NCBI GenBank assembly: GCA_029975215.1
Contig: JARKPO010000035.1
Location: forward strand, 124,001 to 188,000
Direction of reading: 5' to 3'
DNA: 64,000 nt
DNA from: Levilinea sp.
GTDB lineage: Bacteria > Chloroflexota > Anaerolineae > Anaerolineales > Anaerolineaceae
The notes beneath the pieces were generated by a model. That model worked only from the letters and a program-made list of their open reading frames with translations, made no database searches and was not told the DNA's origin. A program made the translations under genes and the position numbers. Within the stretch, counting starts at the first letter, position 1. The number at the start of each line of letters is the position of its first letter. Positions 1 through 8,472 of this stretch are shown here, piece after piece.

Positions 1-1
1 G

Positions 2-760
2 GTGGCGGGCGTACCGCCAGATTACTTCTCGCCAACCGGCCAGTTGTGGGGCAACCCACTGTACCGCTGGGATGCCCACGCCAAAAGCGGCTACGCCTGG
101 TGGATTCAACGCGTACGCGCCACGTTAAACACGGTGGACATTATCCGCATGGATCATTTCCGCGGCTTCGCCGGATATTGGGAAGTCCCCGCCAAAATGC
201 CCACCGCCGAAATTGGTCAATGGGTTCCCGGCCCTGGGGCAGCCCTGTTTGAGGCGCTCACCCAGGCCCTGGGCGGCCTGCCCATCATCGCCGAAGATTT
301 GGGCGAAATCACCCCCGATGTGATCGAGCTGCGCGACCGCTTCCAACTCCCCGGCATGAAGATCTTCCAGTTCGCTTTCTCCAGCGACTCCAACGACCCC
401 TTCCTGCCCCACAATTACCCCGCCAACTGCGTGGCCTACACCGGCACGCATGACAACGACACCGCCCTGGGCTGGTATCAAACTGCCCCAGATGTTGAAA
501 CTGATTTCTGCCGCCGCTATCTGGCCCGCTCTGGTGAGGACATCTCCTGGGATATGATTCGCGCCGTATGGTCTTCGGTGGCAGTCATGGCCCTGGCCCC
601 CCTGCAGGATCTGCTCAGCCTGGGCAGCGAGGGACGCATGAATTTTCCCGGACGCGCCAGCGGCAACTGGACCTGGCGCTGCCGCCCCAACGATTTATCC
701 CCCGCCCTGGCGGCCCGCCTGCGCGAACTGAACACCCTCTACAGCCGGTTGGAGGATTGA
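2..760 (+). CDS. malQ: 4-alpha-glucanotransferase (amylomaltase), 3' part only
   Basis: Partial gene: the frame is open from the left edge, and only the C-terminal half (about 252 residues) lies in the window. GH77 enzymes transfer alpha-1,4-glucan segments between maltooligosaccharides in the cytoplasm. Visible family motifs are IIRMDHFRGF, with the nucleophile Asp, AEDLGEITPDV, with the acid/base Glu, and TGTHDNDT, with the third catalytic Asp. The C-terminal NFPGRASGNWTWR block is also typical of MalQ. The true start is outside the window, so the first GTG is not a start codon. A strong hairpin terminator follows at once. A GH13 glycosidase further along (48.5-49.9 kb) would supply related oligosaccharides, but the two genes are not linked. 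Confidence 0.95.
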   Translation: MAGVPPDYFSPTGQLWGNPLYRWDAHAKSGYAWWIQRVRATLNTVDIIRMDHFRGFAGYWEVPAKMPTAEIGQWVPGPGAALFEALTQALGGLPIIAEDLGEITPDVIELRDRFQLPGMKIFQFAFSSDSNDPFLPHNYPANCVAYTGTHDNDTALGWYQTAPDVETDFCRRYLARSGEDISWDMIRAVWSSVAVMALAPLQDLLSLGSEGRMNFPGRASGNWTWRCRPNDLSPALAARLRELNTLYSRLED

Positions 761-784
761 TCCCCCGGACAAGATGAGAATAGG

Positions 785-820
785 AACCGCCCCCCAACCC
801 ATGCAGATCGGGGGGCGGTT
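785..820. terminator. Hairpin terminator between malQ and the EamA gene
   Basis: The arms AACCGCCCCCC (785-795) and GGGGGGCGGTT (810-820) are an 11-bp perfect inverted repeat with a 14-nt loop. TTTC follows on the plus strand. It lies between two convergent genes, so it may stop transcription from both sides. Confidence 0.75.
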
Positions 821-836
821 TTCTTGGTTGAACAAT

Positions 837-1763
837 TCAAACCGGCTCGCTGCGCGCTGCCAGGAAGATGCCCACCAGGATCAGCGCCCCACCCATCAGC
901 TCCACAGCCCCCGGAATCTCTCCCAACAGCACCACCGCCAGCAGTGATGCCCCAATTGGCTCACCCAGCAGCGAGACAGACACCACCGTGGCCGACACAT
1001 AACGCAGCGCCCAGTTATAGGTGGAATGGCCGATGAGCTGCGGAAATACAGCCAGCGCCAGCATCCAGCCGTACGTGGAAAGCGGATACCCCCCCACCGG
1101 CAGCCCCGAAACTAGCACCGCCACCCAAAGGCACACCGCCGCCGCCCCATATACCACAAAGGTATAAGTTGCCAGCGACAGCGAAGCGCGCATCCGCCGC
1201 CCAATCAGAAGATATCCCGAGGCGAACACCGCCCCCAACAGCGCCAACAGGCTGCCCCACAGCCCCCGTCCGTCCCAGCCGGCCTGCCAATCGCAAGCCA
1301 GCCGTCCGCCACCCCAGATGCAGGTCTGGCTGAGCGCAACGATCACCCCGCCCGCCAGGGCCGCCGCCAACCCCAACACCACCCCGCGCGGCGGGCGTTC
1401 GCCCAGCGCCAGGGTAGAAAGCAGAGCCACCCACAAAGGCGTTGTCGTCACCAGCACAGAAGAAATGGCCACACTGGTATGCTCCAGCGAAGTGATCCAG
1501 GCGGCAAAATGCAGTGCCAAAAAGGCCCCCGACAGCGCCAGCCCTCCCAGGGTTTTCCAGCTCAGGGCGCGCAATTCCTCCCAATGGCGGCTCAGCGCCG
1601 CAGGGGCCAGCAGCAGGGCGGCAAACCCCATCCGGTAAGCCGCGATCACCAGCGAAGGCGCGTCCTGCTGCGCCATGCGGATCAAAATGGAGGCCGCCGA
1701 AACCGCCAGAATAGCCAATCCCAGACCCAGGATAGGAGAAATAATGGGTTTATCGTTTGTCAT
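837..1763 (-). CDS. EamA/DMT-family transporter
   Basis: About 308 residues, the normal size for a ten-helix drug/metabolite transporter made of two EamA repeats. The sequence is an almost continuous series of hydrophobic helices, starting with ILGLGLAILAVSAASILIRM and ending with a helix plus the short tail AARSEPV. Family members export amino acids, nucleosides or other metabolites; nothing here identifies the substrate. I chose the ATG at 1763 (MTNDKPIIS) because the 23 residues upstream in frame are not transporter-like. No strong ribosome-binding site is seen before it. The gene is divergent from the ferredoxin gene across a 150-bp spacer and convergent with malQ. Confidence 0.85.
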   Translation of the reverse strand: MTNDKPIISPILGLGLAILAVSAASILIRMAQQDAPSLVIAAYRMGFAALLLAPAALSRHWEELRALSWKTLGGLALSGAFLALHFAAWITSLEHTSVAISSVLVTTTPLWVALLSTLALGERPPRGVVLGLAAALAGGVIVALSQTCIWGGGRLACDWQAGWDGRGLWGSLLALLGAVFASGYLLIGRRMRASLSLATYTFVVYGAAAVCLWVAVLVSGLPVGGYPLSTYGWMLALAVFPQLIGHSTYNWALRYVSATVVSVSLLGEPIGASLLAVVLLGEIPGAVELMGGALILVGIFLAARSEPV

Positions 1764-1812
1764 CGCGCCGCAGCCTTGAACTAGACTTTTAAGGTAGATA
1801 ATGTATAGGCAC

Positions 1813-1841
1813 TTGCAAATTACATCATTCAACGGTACACT
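1813..1841 (+). promoter_or_regulatory. Probable sigma-70 type promoter of the ferredoxin gene
   Basis: TTGCAA (1813-1818), a 17-bp spacer and TACACT (1836-1841), giving a leader of about 65 nt before the ferredoxin ATG. Identified by eye from hexamers and spacing only. Confidence 0.45.
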
Positions 1842-1913
1842 AATACTAAGTGTTTGTGATTATAACAACAAATCCATCTCACCCATCTATCTGAATACCT
1901 GTCGGAGGAACCT

Positions 1914-2327
1914 ATGACCCATGTAATCACCAGCCTGTGCCTACGCGATGGCGGCTGCGCCACCGTTTGCCCGGTCGAGTGCATCGTCCCCGGAAAACCC
2001 GAAGATCAATGGCCGTGGTACTACATTGATCCGGATACCTGCATTGACTGCGGCGCCTGCGTGCCGGAATGTCCCTTCGAAGCCATCTTCCCCGAAGACG
2101 AAGTACCCGCAGCCTACTCCGCCAAGGGCGGCGAGCGTCTGTCTCAGCCGGTGGGAACCGCTGGGTTCACCGCGGTTTATGACGGCACCAATCACGACGG
2201 CGACGCCGTGCATCTGGAAGGCACGCGCATCCTGGCTGCCGGTGAGGTGGTGGATCTCACCCCCGACATCCCCATCAACGCGGCTTTCTTCAAAGAAGGC
2301 CCCGGCTACAGCGCCATGAACAGCTAG
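1914..2327 (+). CDS. Ferredoxin with two Fe-S cluster motifs
   Basis: 137-residue cytoplasmic electron carrier. The N-terminal cluster motif has Cys9, Cys15, Cys19-Pro and Cys23. The second motif, CIDCGACVPECP, is a classical 4Fe-4S site. The arrangement resembles 7Fe/8Fe ferredoxins of the Azotobacter FdI type, including the following EAIFPEDEVP segment. Spacing between the first two cysteines (C-x5-C) differs from the usual pattern, so the first cluster could be 3Fe-4S or 4Fe-4S. A C-terminal extension of about 60 residues has no motif that I recognise. The ATG is preceded by GGAGGA at good spacing. The redox partner cannot be named from context. Confidence 0.88.
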   Translation: MTHVITSLCLRDGGCATVCPVECIVPGKPEDQWPWYYIDPDTCIDCGACVPECPFEAIFPEDEVPAAYSAKGGERLSQPVGTAGFTAVYDGTNHDGDAVHLEGTRILAAGEVVDLTPDIPINAAFFKEGPGYSAMNS

Positions 2328-2350
2328 CCCATTCTGTATGCTTCATTTGG

Positions 2351-2378
2351 AAGAGGAAGTCCACCCGGCCTTCCTCTT
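2351..2378 (+). terminator. Hairpin downstream of the ferredoxin gene
   Basis: AAGAGGAAG (2351-2359) pairs perfectly with CTTCCTCTT (2370-2378) across a 10-nt loop, followed by TTCATTCT. Its position 24 nt after the ferredoxin stop suggests a terminator. Confidence 0.6.
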
Positions 2379-2433
2379 TTCATTCTCAATCAAAAGATTA
2401 CCCCGCTTGTTCTTGACCCCCGGAGGTGGCAGT

Positions 2434-3885
2434 ATGAGCCAGGAATACCGTTTGGAAAAAGACTCCCTCGGCACGCTGGAGGTTCCCGCCCAGGCTCTCT
2501 ATGGCGTGCAAACTCAACGCGCTGTGCTCAACTTTCCCATCTCCGGGCTGCGCCCCTGGCGAGCCTTCATCTGGTCTCTGGCGGCCGTCAAACGCGCCGC
2601 CGCCGAGGTGAATGGGGAGTTGGGCCTGCTGGATTCCGCCCGCGCCCAGGTCATCGCCCAGGCTGCCACCGAGGTCATGCAGGGCCGCTGGGACGATCAA
2701 TTTGTGGTGGATCCATTCCAGGCCGGGGCTGGTACCAGCCACAACATGAATGCGAACGAGGTCATCGCCAACCGCGCCACCCAGCTTTTGGGCGGGGGGT
2801 TGGGTGAATATCGGGTGAACCCCAACGACCACGTCAACATGTCGCAGTCCACCAACGACACCATCCCCACCGCCCTGCGCCTGGGCTGTCTGTGGCGCCT
2901 GGATAAGCTTCTGGACAGCGTAGATCAACTGGCCGCAGTTCTGCGCGAAAAAGCCGCCGAGTTTGACCCCATCGTCAAATCCGGCCGCACCCATCTGCAA
3001 GACGCCGTGCCCGTGCGCCTGGGGCAGGAGTTCGCCGCCTACGCCCGCGCCGTAGAACGCGACCGCCAGCGCATCCAGCGCTCCGCCCAGGGTCTGCGCC
3101 GTCTGGGCATCGGCGGCACGGCCACCGGCAGCGGCCTGAACGCCCACCCTGAATATCACCAGCGTATGGTGCAGCGTCTCAGCCAGATCTGCGGGCTGGA
3201 GTTGGAGACGTCAGACGACCTGTTTGAATCCATGCAGTCGATGGCCGACGCCGCCGATTTTTCCGCCGCCCTGCGCACCCTGGCCGTTACCCTCACCCGC
3301 GTGGCCAACGACTTCCGCCTGCTTTCCTCCGGCCCATCCACCGGCCTGGATGAGATCCGCCTGCCGCCTGTTCAGCCTGGCTCCTCCATCATGCCCGGCA
3401 AGGTCAACCCCGTGCTGGCCGAAATGCTCAATATGGCCATGTTCCATGTGCAGGGCTGCGACCTCACCGTCAGCCTGGCCGCCCAGGCCGGGCAGTTGGA
3501 ATTGAACGTGATGATGCCCATCATCGCTCACAACCTCTTTGAAGCCATGCAGGTGACCATCGGCGCCGTGCGCGCTTTCACCGAGAAATGCGTGCGCGGT
3601 CTGCAGGCCAACCCAGAAAAAGCTGCTATGTGGCTGGAGCGCAACGCCATCCTGGTCACCGCCCTCAACCCCATCATTGGCTACGCCGCCGGCGCCGCCC
3701 TGGTGAAAGAATCGCTCCAGCGCGATCTCACCGTGCGTGAGGTCGCCGTAGAAAAAGCCCGTGCCGGGCAGCTGCTGCACCGCGACACGGGCCAACCTGT
3801 GACGGAAACGGAAATTGTGGCCGCGCTCTCCGACCTACGCGCCCTCACCGAGGGCGGCATCTTTGGCGGCGGAGGCGGTGGCTAA
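2434..3885 (+). CDS. aspA: Aspartate ammonia-lyase (AspA/FumC superfamily)
   Basis: 483 residues, typical for this superfamily. Either function is a cytosolic lyase producing or using fumarate. The superfamily signature [11 protein letters not shown] is present, as are [13 protein letters not shown] and [10 protein letters not shown] prefer aspartase over class II fumarase because of [18 protein letters not shown] near the N-terminus, [20 protein letters not shown], and [10 protein letters not shown] instead of the GNFELNVFMP usual in fumarases. Phylogeny would be needed to be certain. The start at 2434 has GGAGGTGG directly upstream; an in-frame ATG 96 nt earlier lies in the preceding terminator region. 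The C-terminus is a Gly run ([10 protein letters not shown]), and the last 51 bp overlap the end of the opposing ppgK gene. Confidence 0.75.
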   Translation: MSQEYRLEKDSLGTLEVPAQALYGVQTQRAVLNFPISGLRPWRAFIWSLAAVKRAAAEVNGELGLLDSARAQVIAQAATEVMQGRWDDQFVVDPFQAGAGTSHNMNANEVIANRATQLLGGGLGEYRVNPNDHVNMSQSTNDTIPTALRLGCLWRLDKLLDSVDQLAAVLREKAAEFDPIVKSGRTHLQDAVPVRLGQEFAAYARAVERDRQRIQRSAQGLRRLGIGGTATGSGLNAHPEYHQRMVQRLSQICGLELETSDDLFESMQSMADAADFSAALRTLAVTLTRVANDFRLLSSGPSTGLDEIRLPPVQPGSSIMPGKVNPVLAEMLNMAMFHVQGCDLTVSLAAQAGQLELNVMMPIIAHNLFEAMQVTIGAVRAFTEKCVRGLQANPEKAAMWLERNAILVTALNPIIGYAAGAALVKESLQRDLTVREVAVEKARAGQLLHRDTGQPVTETEIVAALSDLRALTEGGIFGGGGGG

Positions 3886-4620
3886 ACCACATTCGTGCAC
3901 ATACATCGCCGCGCCCACAATGCCGGCCTGGTTCAGCAGCTGCGCCGGAACAATGGGTGCGCGTGTTTCCAGCAGCGGGAAGAACTTGTGCGCGTTCTTG
4001 CTGATTCCGCCGCCGATGATAAACAGGTCCGGCCAAAACAGCTTTTCCATCTCGCTCAACAGCTCCTGCATCCGACGGGCATATTTTTCCCATGACATAT
4101 CCTTGCGCTGGCGGGCAGCGTCAGAAGCCCGCCATTCAGCGTCTTTGCCGCGGATGGTCATATGGCCAAATTCTGTGTTGGGAACCAACTGCCCGTCCAC
4201 AAAGATGGCCGAGCCGATCCCCGTGCCGATGGTCAGCAAAATCACCACACCGCGCTGCTGGCGTCCCGCCCCAAAGCGCATTTCAGCCAGCCCGGCGGCA
4301 TCGGCGTCATTCACCACATACACATCCCGACCCACCGCCTGACGCAGCAGCGCCTGTGCATCCAGCCCAATCCATGCGCTGTCCACATTGGCCGCGGTGT
4401 ACGTGATGCCGTGCAGCACCACCGCCGGAAACCCCACCCCAATCGGCCCATCGGAGGGAATTAAATCCACCACCTGGCGGGTAACCTCAGCCACGTCTTT
4501 AGGCAGCGCCCCCTCCGGCGTCGGCAGTCGAAAACGCTCGGTCACCAGTTCGCCCGTATCTGTATCCACCAACGCACCTTTGATCCCCGAACCGCCGATA
4601 TCAATTCCAACGACCTGCAT
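3835..4620 (-). CDS. ppgK: Polyphosphate glucokinase (ROK family)
   Basis: 261 residues. It phosphorylates glucose to glucose-6-phosphate using polyphosphate (and often ATP) in the cytoplasm. The N-terminal [16 protein letters not shown] phosphate loop, the sugar-site [15 protein letters not shown] and [13 protein letters not shown] are ROK motifs. [12 protein letters not shown] followed by SWEKYARRM is characteristic of the polyphosphate-dependent branch and separates it from ordinary ROK glucokinases. The ATG at 4620 has AGGAGGA upstream; an in-frame ATG 69 nt earlier has poorer context. It is the last gene of the minus block after mltG and overlaps aspA tail to tail by 51 bp. A PPK2 kinase at 46.7 kb suggests that polyphosphate is a working phosphate donor in this cell. 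Confidence 0.88.
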   Translation of the reverse strand: MQVVGIDIGGSGIKGALVDTDTGELVTERFRLPTPEGALPKDVAEVTRQVVDLIPSDGPIGVGFPAVVLHGITYTAANVDSAWIGLDAQALLRQAVGRDVYVVNDADAAGLAEMRFGAGRQQRGVVILLTIGTGIGSAIFVDGQLVPNTEFGHMTIRGKDAEWRASDAARQRKDMSWEKYARRMQELLSEMEKLFWPDLFIIGGGISKNAHKFFPLLETRAPIVPAQLLNQAGIVGAAMYVHECGLATASAAKDAALGEGA

Positions 4621-4657
4621 GGCTTCCTCCTGACCCAAAAAATCCAAAAACCGCCGG

Positions 4658-5797
4658 TCACGGACAGGCGTTTTGCAAATGTTCATCAAAAGTCACCGCA
4701 AAGGCGTGCCGCCCAGAGCCGTCGCAGCGCGCGCGGAAATAATAATAAGGCGATTCCGCCGGGTACGCCGCTGCCTGCAAGGCAGATGAGCCAGGGTTGC
4801 AGATGGGCCCGGGGGGTAAACCGGTGTTCTTGTAGGTATTATACAAAGAATCCACCCTCAAGTCATCCAGCGTTAATGGGTTTTTCCACCAGGTTTGACT
4901 TGCTTCCTGCCATCCCAGCGCATATTGAACCGTGGGGTCGCTCTCCAGCCGCATCCCGGCCTGCAAACGATTGTGAAACACCGAGGCAATCAAGGGGGCC
5001 TCCTCATCCACCACGGCTTCGCGCTCGATGATGGACGCCAAAATCACTGCCTCCTCCAACGTCAGCCCGCGCGCCTCCACCGCCGCCCGCCAGTCTGCGT
5101 CGGTTTGGGCGACGAATTCCGCCGTCAACAGAGCCAGCAGGCCGTTAACATCTGTATCCCGTTCCAATTCATATGTTCCGGGGTATAAAAAGCCTTCCAG
5201 GCGCTTCACCCCCTGCAGTACCTCCGGCAGGTTCACTTGCGCGGGCCGTTTCACCGCCCGTAAAAAAACGTCCGGCGCAATCGTCAGGCCAGAGGTAGGC
5301 AGCGCCGCGGCGATCTCCTCAGCCCGCCACCCCGCCAGAACCACAAATGGAATCTGTGCCGGCGTGGCGTCCTGCAGCCGATACGCCAGTTCCACCGCCG
5401 ACCAGGCCGGGCTGAGTTGATATTCCCCCGCTTGCAAACCCGTGTCCAATCCAGCATAGATCAGAAAGGTGCGAAAAGCTTCGCTGCTGCGGATCAGGCC
5501 CTCGTCCTCCATGCGAAAAGCCACCGAATCCACCGCTTCGCCTAGAGCCACAGTGAACTGCCGCTCCATGCCGTTTGGGTCAGCGGGTCGGGTGAGCGCT
5601 TTTTCTGCCAGCAGCAGCCGCAAGGACAAATTCCAGCGCTGCATCAGCCCCAGGTGGGGCGCGGGCGGGCCAAAAACCTGTGCCGCCCGGCTGGGCACGC
5701 TTTCCACCAGCCAGATACCCAAAAGAAGCGCCGCACAGCTCAAGATCAGCATGAACACCATCAAAAGGCGGGGTGTACCGCCCGCGCTACGCGCCAT
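4658..5797 (-). CDS. mltG: Endolytic murein transglycosylase MltG (YceG-like)
   Basis: 379 residues with one N-terminal membrane helix (about residues 11-32) and an extracytoplasmic YceG domain. The enzyme cleaves nascent peptidoglycan glycan strands. The catalytic Glu is in [10 protein letters not shown] (about Glu258), followed by the family motifs [38 protein letters not shown] and ALQAA. The substrate-gripping region GWRAEEIA is also present. The ATG at 5797 overlaps the ruvX end by 11 bp and has a GAGGAG site within ruvX, so the two are probably translationally coupled. A mltG-ruvX pairing is common in many bacteria. Confidence 0.92.
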   Translation of the reverse strand: MARSAGGTPRLLMVFMLILSCAALLLGIWLVESVPSRAAQVFGPPAPHLGLMQRWNLSLRLLLAEKALTRPADPNGMERQFTVALGEAVDSVAFRMEDEGLIRSSEAFRTFLIYAGLDTGLQAGEYQLSPAWSAVELAYRLQDATPAQIPFVVLAGWRAEEIAAALPTSGLTIAPDVFLRAVKRPAQVNLPEVLQGVKRLEGFLYPGTYELERDTDVNGLLALLTAEFVAQTDADWRAAVEARGLTLEEAVILASIIEREAVVDEEAPLIASVFHNRLQAGMRLESDPTVQYALGWQEASQTWWKNPLTLDDLRVDSLYNTYKNTGLPPGPICNPGSSALQAAAYPAESPYYYFRARCDGSGRHAFAVTFDEHLQNACP

Positions 5798-6233
5798 TCG
5801 CCTGCTCCTCACCCTCCATCCAATGCGCATCCAGATAAGACTGCAGCACAATCACCGCGGCCAAGTCGTCCAGATGTCCCGTGCGCTTACTGCGCCGCAC
5901 CCCCATTGCCACGCGCGTCTCGCGCGCCGTCTGCGTGGAAAAACTTTCGTCCCACAGCTCAACCGGCAGTTCTGTCTGCCCGCGGATCTCTTCGGCTACA
6001 CGCAAAGCATGCCGCGCCGCCGGGCCCACTCCCCCTTCCGAATCCAGCGCCTGCCCCACCACAATCCGCACGGCTCCCTGTTCCTGTGCCAGCTGCGCCA
6101 CTGCAGCCGCATCCACCCGCCGTGAAACGTGCTTCAGCACCGTCAATGGATTAGCAATCGTCCCGGTTGGGTCGCTGATCGCGATCCCCAGACGTTTTTC
6201 TCCAGGGTCCACCGCCAAAATCCGCCCCCTCAT
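5787..6233 (-). CDS. ruvX: RuvX/YqgF-type RNase H-fold nuclease
   Basis: 148 residues. Members act as putative Holliday junction resolvases and in 16S rRNA 5' maturation. The N-terminal motif ILAVDPGEKRLGIAISD contains the first catalytic Asp. VELWDESFST carries the conserved Glu, and GHLDDLAAVIVLQSYLD the C-terminal acidic residues. Start chosen at the ATG at 6233, which forms an ATGA overlap with the stop of the upstream gene. The longer open frame upstream (to 6512) has no similarity and lies inside that gene. Confidence 0.92.
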   Translation of the reverse strand: MRGRILAVDPGEKRLGIAISDPTGTIANPLTVLKHVSRRVDAAAVAQLAQEQGAVRIVVGQALDSEGGVGPAARHALRVAEEIRGQTELPVELWDESFSTQTARETRVAMGVRRSKRTGHLDDLAAVIVLQSYLDAHWMEGEEQANGA

Positions 6234-7726
6234 GGCGACACCATCACTTCGACGCGGCTCGCCAGAAAAGGCATCCACGGCCACCAGGCGGGTCGTAAGG
6301 TGATCTGCGGCGCGCTCGCCAGGTCCAAATGGGCGCTCAGTTCCTGCTCCGCCTGTGCCGGCCGCAGTCCCACCAGGCGCCGGGCCACATCCAGCAAACG
6401 CAGATCCTGGCGCTCGTTCCGCACCGCCGCCACTTGCCAGCGCGCTCCCGTCTCGTCCCATTGCACCGCCCCCACCGGGCTGATGCTCAGTGGGCCATCC
6501 GCTGCCGTCCACCCCGGCGGCAAATTGGCGTCTAACGCCGTGCGCGCCACCTGTTCCACATCCGCAGCCCGCACCACCCAGGCCCCAAACTGCACTTGCA
6601 GAGTCAGCCGCAGTTGATCGCCCGGGCTGCCGCTCTCCGGTTCGCGTTTCTCCACCAAAGTCTGTTCCACCGCCAGAGATTCCTCAATCCAAAATCCATC
6701 CGGCTGCTGCATCTTCAGTTCATTCAAAGCTGTCTGGCGTAAACTGGCCAGCAGCGCTGTGCGCAAAGCCTCGTAATCTGCTTCGGACGGGCTTGGCACG
6801 CGTCGGTCTCGCCCACCGCTGGTGGGCTGTGCCTGGGTTACGCTCAGCTGTGCCCCCACAGTCCCCTCAATGGCGGTGATTTGCCCCGCCTCCAGGTTGC
6901 CCGCTGTTCCCGGCTGCACCGCTGCTACGGGGACAGCCGCGCTCTTTTCGCCCGTCCCCGGCAGGCTGCGTTCTTCCACCGTGCGGAAGCGCACCGCCGG
7001 CTCTCCCAAATTGCGCACTACCGTTCCTTCCGGCACAATCACGGTTTGATCGGTCAAATTGGTGAACAGCACCTCACCGCGCGCCGTGCTGTCGCCCACC
7101 CAGATTTCACCACTGCTCAGGGCTTCGCGCTGCCCCTCCACTGTCACAGTCAGCACCTGGGCTGGCACGCCGCCAGTTAAATTGGGAGCCTGAATATCCG
7201 GGTGCGCCAATAGATCCAGAGTCAGCTGTTGGGGGCGCTCCGCCAGCGTCAGCCGCACCTGCGCCCCCGGCAAAAACAAGATCAGCAGTGCCGCCACCGC
7301 CAACACACCCGTCAAAAAAGCAGCCAGCCGTCCCCACAACGGCAATTCATGCATACGGCGGCGCTGGGGGCGGGATTCACGCAGCATTGTCCGCCGGGCC
7401 AGGCTGTCGGGACCTGCGGGCGGGATAACCTTGCGCCGTGCCTTGCGCCGCCAGGGCCGGCGCTGGGCTTCCCGTGCCGAATCAAACACCGGGATCCCCG
7501 CCTGCGCGGCATGCTGGCGCGTGTGGTAATCCCCCGTCACCAGCCCCACCTGCACCCCCAGCTGCTGCGCGTAGCGCGCCAGAATGATCAAATCAATCGG
7601 GCGGCTCAACGGGCTGCCTTTTGGCGGCCACACCAACACCACGCGCGGCGTTTTGGCCCAGGCCATTTTGTCCTGGGTGGAGATGATATCGTCATGCCGC
7701 TCAAGCTGGATTACACAAGTTTTCAT
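6230..7726 (-). CDS. Single-pass membrane protein with baseplate-J-like extracytoplasmic domain
   Basis: About 498 residues. The N-terminal part, around PRVVLVWPPKGSPLSRPIDL and LGVQVGLVTGD, looks like a small alpha/beta fold. A basic stretch, one membrane helix (LAAFLTGVLAVAALLILFLPG) and a large beta-rich domain follow. The segment GEVLFTNLTDQTVIVPEGTV and the downstream VQPGTAGNLEAGQI resemble the baseplate J/gp47 fold reported in proteins annotated this way in Chloroflexota. No other phage genes are nearby, so a phage role is unlikely; a cell-envelope role is my inference. Start at the ATG 7726. A TATAAT lies only 12 nt upstream, implying a leader of about 5 nt. It overlaps ruvX by 4 bp. 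Confidence 0.6.
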   Translation of the reverse strand: MKTCVIQLERHDDIISTQDKMAWAKTPRVVLVWPPKGSPLSRPIDLIILARYAQQLGVQVGLVTGDYHTRQHAAQAGIPVFDSAREAQRRPWRRKARRKVIPPAGPDSLARRTMLRESRPQRRRMHELPLWGRLAAFLTGVLAVAALLILFLPGAQVRLTLAERPQQLTLDLLAHPDIQAPNLTGGVPAQVLTVTVEGQREALSSGEIWVGDSTARGEVLFTNLTDQTVIVPEGTVVRNLGEPAVRFRTVEERSLPGTGEKSAAVPVAAVQPGTAGNLEAGQITAIEGTVGAQLSVTQAQPTSGGRDRRVPSPSEADYEALRTALLASLRQTALNELKMQQPDGFWIEESLAVEQTLVEKREPESGSPGDQLRLTLQVQFGAWVVRAADVEQVARTALDANLPPGWTAADGPLSISPVGAVQWDETGARWQVAAVRNERQDLRLLDVARRLVGLRPAQAEQELSAHLDLASAPQITLRPAWWPWMPFLASRVEVMVSP

Positions 7727-7738
7727 GGATGCGAAAGA

Positions 7739-7744
7739 ATTATA
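7739..7744 (-). promoter_or_regulatory. -10 box close to the start of the 7726 gene
   Basis: TATAAT on the minus strand (complement of 7739-7744), followed by 12 nt to the ATG. Transcription would begin about 5 nt before the ATG, and no Shine-Dalgarno site is seen. The -35 region is weak (TTTGGT-like). Confidence 0.4.
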
Positions 7745-7784
7745 CAATCAAATCACAAAAACCAAACCGCGGCATCCAACTGGT

Positions 7785-8357
7785 TCATCTGCCTCGGCGC
7801 AGCGCTGCCACTTCTTCCGGCCGCAGTTCCCGCCACATCCCCGGCTGCAGTCCTTCCAGCGTCACCGGACCAATCGCCACGCGCACCAGCCGCAGGGTCG
7901 GCAACCCCACTGCCGCTGTCATGTGGCGGATCTGACGTTTCTTGCCCTCATGAATCACCATCCGCAGCCAGGCTGTCGGGCCGTGCGGCGTTACAGGGCG
8001 GCTACGCGGCGGCAGGTCAGGCGCAGGTATCTCCATCACCTGGCAGCGGCGCGTGCGGAAATCGCCCAGCTGCACCCCGCTGGCCAGTTGACCCAGGGCC
8101 GCGGGTGTGGGTACGCCTTCCACCATTACCCAATACGTCTTGGGCAGGTGATGGCGCGGGTCGGTCAGATGGTGGATCAAGGCCCCATCCCCGCTCAGGA
8201 TCAGCAGCCCCTCGCTGTCGCGGTCCAGCCTGCCGGCAGCGTACACACCCGGCAGGTCAATGTAATCCTTCAGCGTCGCCCGTCCTTCGGGATCCGTGAA
8301 CGAGGAAAGAACGTCATAAGGCTTATAAAATGCCAGGGTGGGTGTTTTGGCCGTCAT
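7785..8357 (-). CDS. rluE: 23S rRNA pseudouridine synthase, RluE-like
   Basis: 190 residues, RsuA/RluB/E/F family, lacking an N-terminal S4 domain as in RluE. FYKPYDVLSSFTDPEGRATL and VYAAGRLDRDSEGLLILS (catalytic Asp in GRLDRDSEG) define the active site. KTYWVMVEG, VIHEGKKRQIRHM and LPTLRLVRVAIGP are the remaining family motifs. It isomerises a uridine in 23S rRNA; the RluE target in E. coli is U2457, and equivalence here is inferred. The ATG at 8357 has no ribosome-binding site but has a well-formed promoter ending 8 nt upstream, suggesting a leaderless or nearly leaderless mRNA. Confidence 0.85.
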   Translation of the reverse strand: MTAKTPTLAFYKPYDVLSSFTDPEGRATLKDYIDLPGVYAAGRLDRDSEGLLILSGDGALIHHLTDPRHHLPKTYWVMVEGVPTPAALGQLASGVQLGDFRTRRCQVMEIPAPDLPPRSRPVTPHGPTAWLRMVIHEGKKRQIRHMTAAVGLPTLRLVRVAIGPVTLEGLQPGMWRELRPEEVAALRRGR

Positions 8358-8365
8358 CGTATGTG

Positions 8366-8394
8366 ATTGTAGTCAAAGCGCCGCGGTTTGGCAA
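8366..8394 (-). promoter_or_regulatory. Promoter of rluE (minus strand)
   Basis: Minus strand: TTGCCA (complement of 8389-8394), 17-bp spacer, TACAAT (complement of 8366-8371), then 8 nt to the rluE ATG. Its -35 box lies on top of the -35 box of the opposing promoter. Confidence 0.65.
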
Positions 8395-8416
8395 TGCTCC
8401 CTTCCTGGGCTATAAT
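8388..8416 (+). promoter_or_regulatory. Promoter of the lipoprotein gene at 8473
   Basis: TTGGCA (8388-8393), 17-bp spacer, TATAAT (8411-8416). The start site should be near 8423, giving a 50-nt leader that contains AGGAGG. The -35 box overlaps that of the divergent rluE promoter by 5 bp. Confidence 0.7.
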
Positions 8417-8472
8417 AACCACAAATTCGGACGCACGCTCCCCCGCCATGCGGGATGGTTAGGAGGTATGAG

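Noticed and set aside
2434..3885. Class II fumarase (fumC) as first choice
   Set aside because: Internal motifs ([22 protein letters not shown]) fit aspartase better, although the families are close and the call is not final.
6230..7726. Prophage remnant
   Set aside because: Only a baseplate-J-like fold; no integrase, portal, capsid or lysis genes, and the neighbours are housekeeping genes.
7229..8299. A 356-codon plus-strand frame across two genes
   Set aside because: It runs antisense through the baseplate-J-like gene and rluE and lacks any domain or ribosome-binding site.
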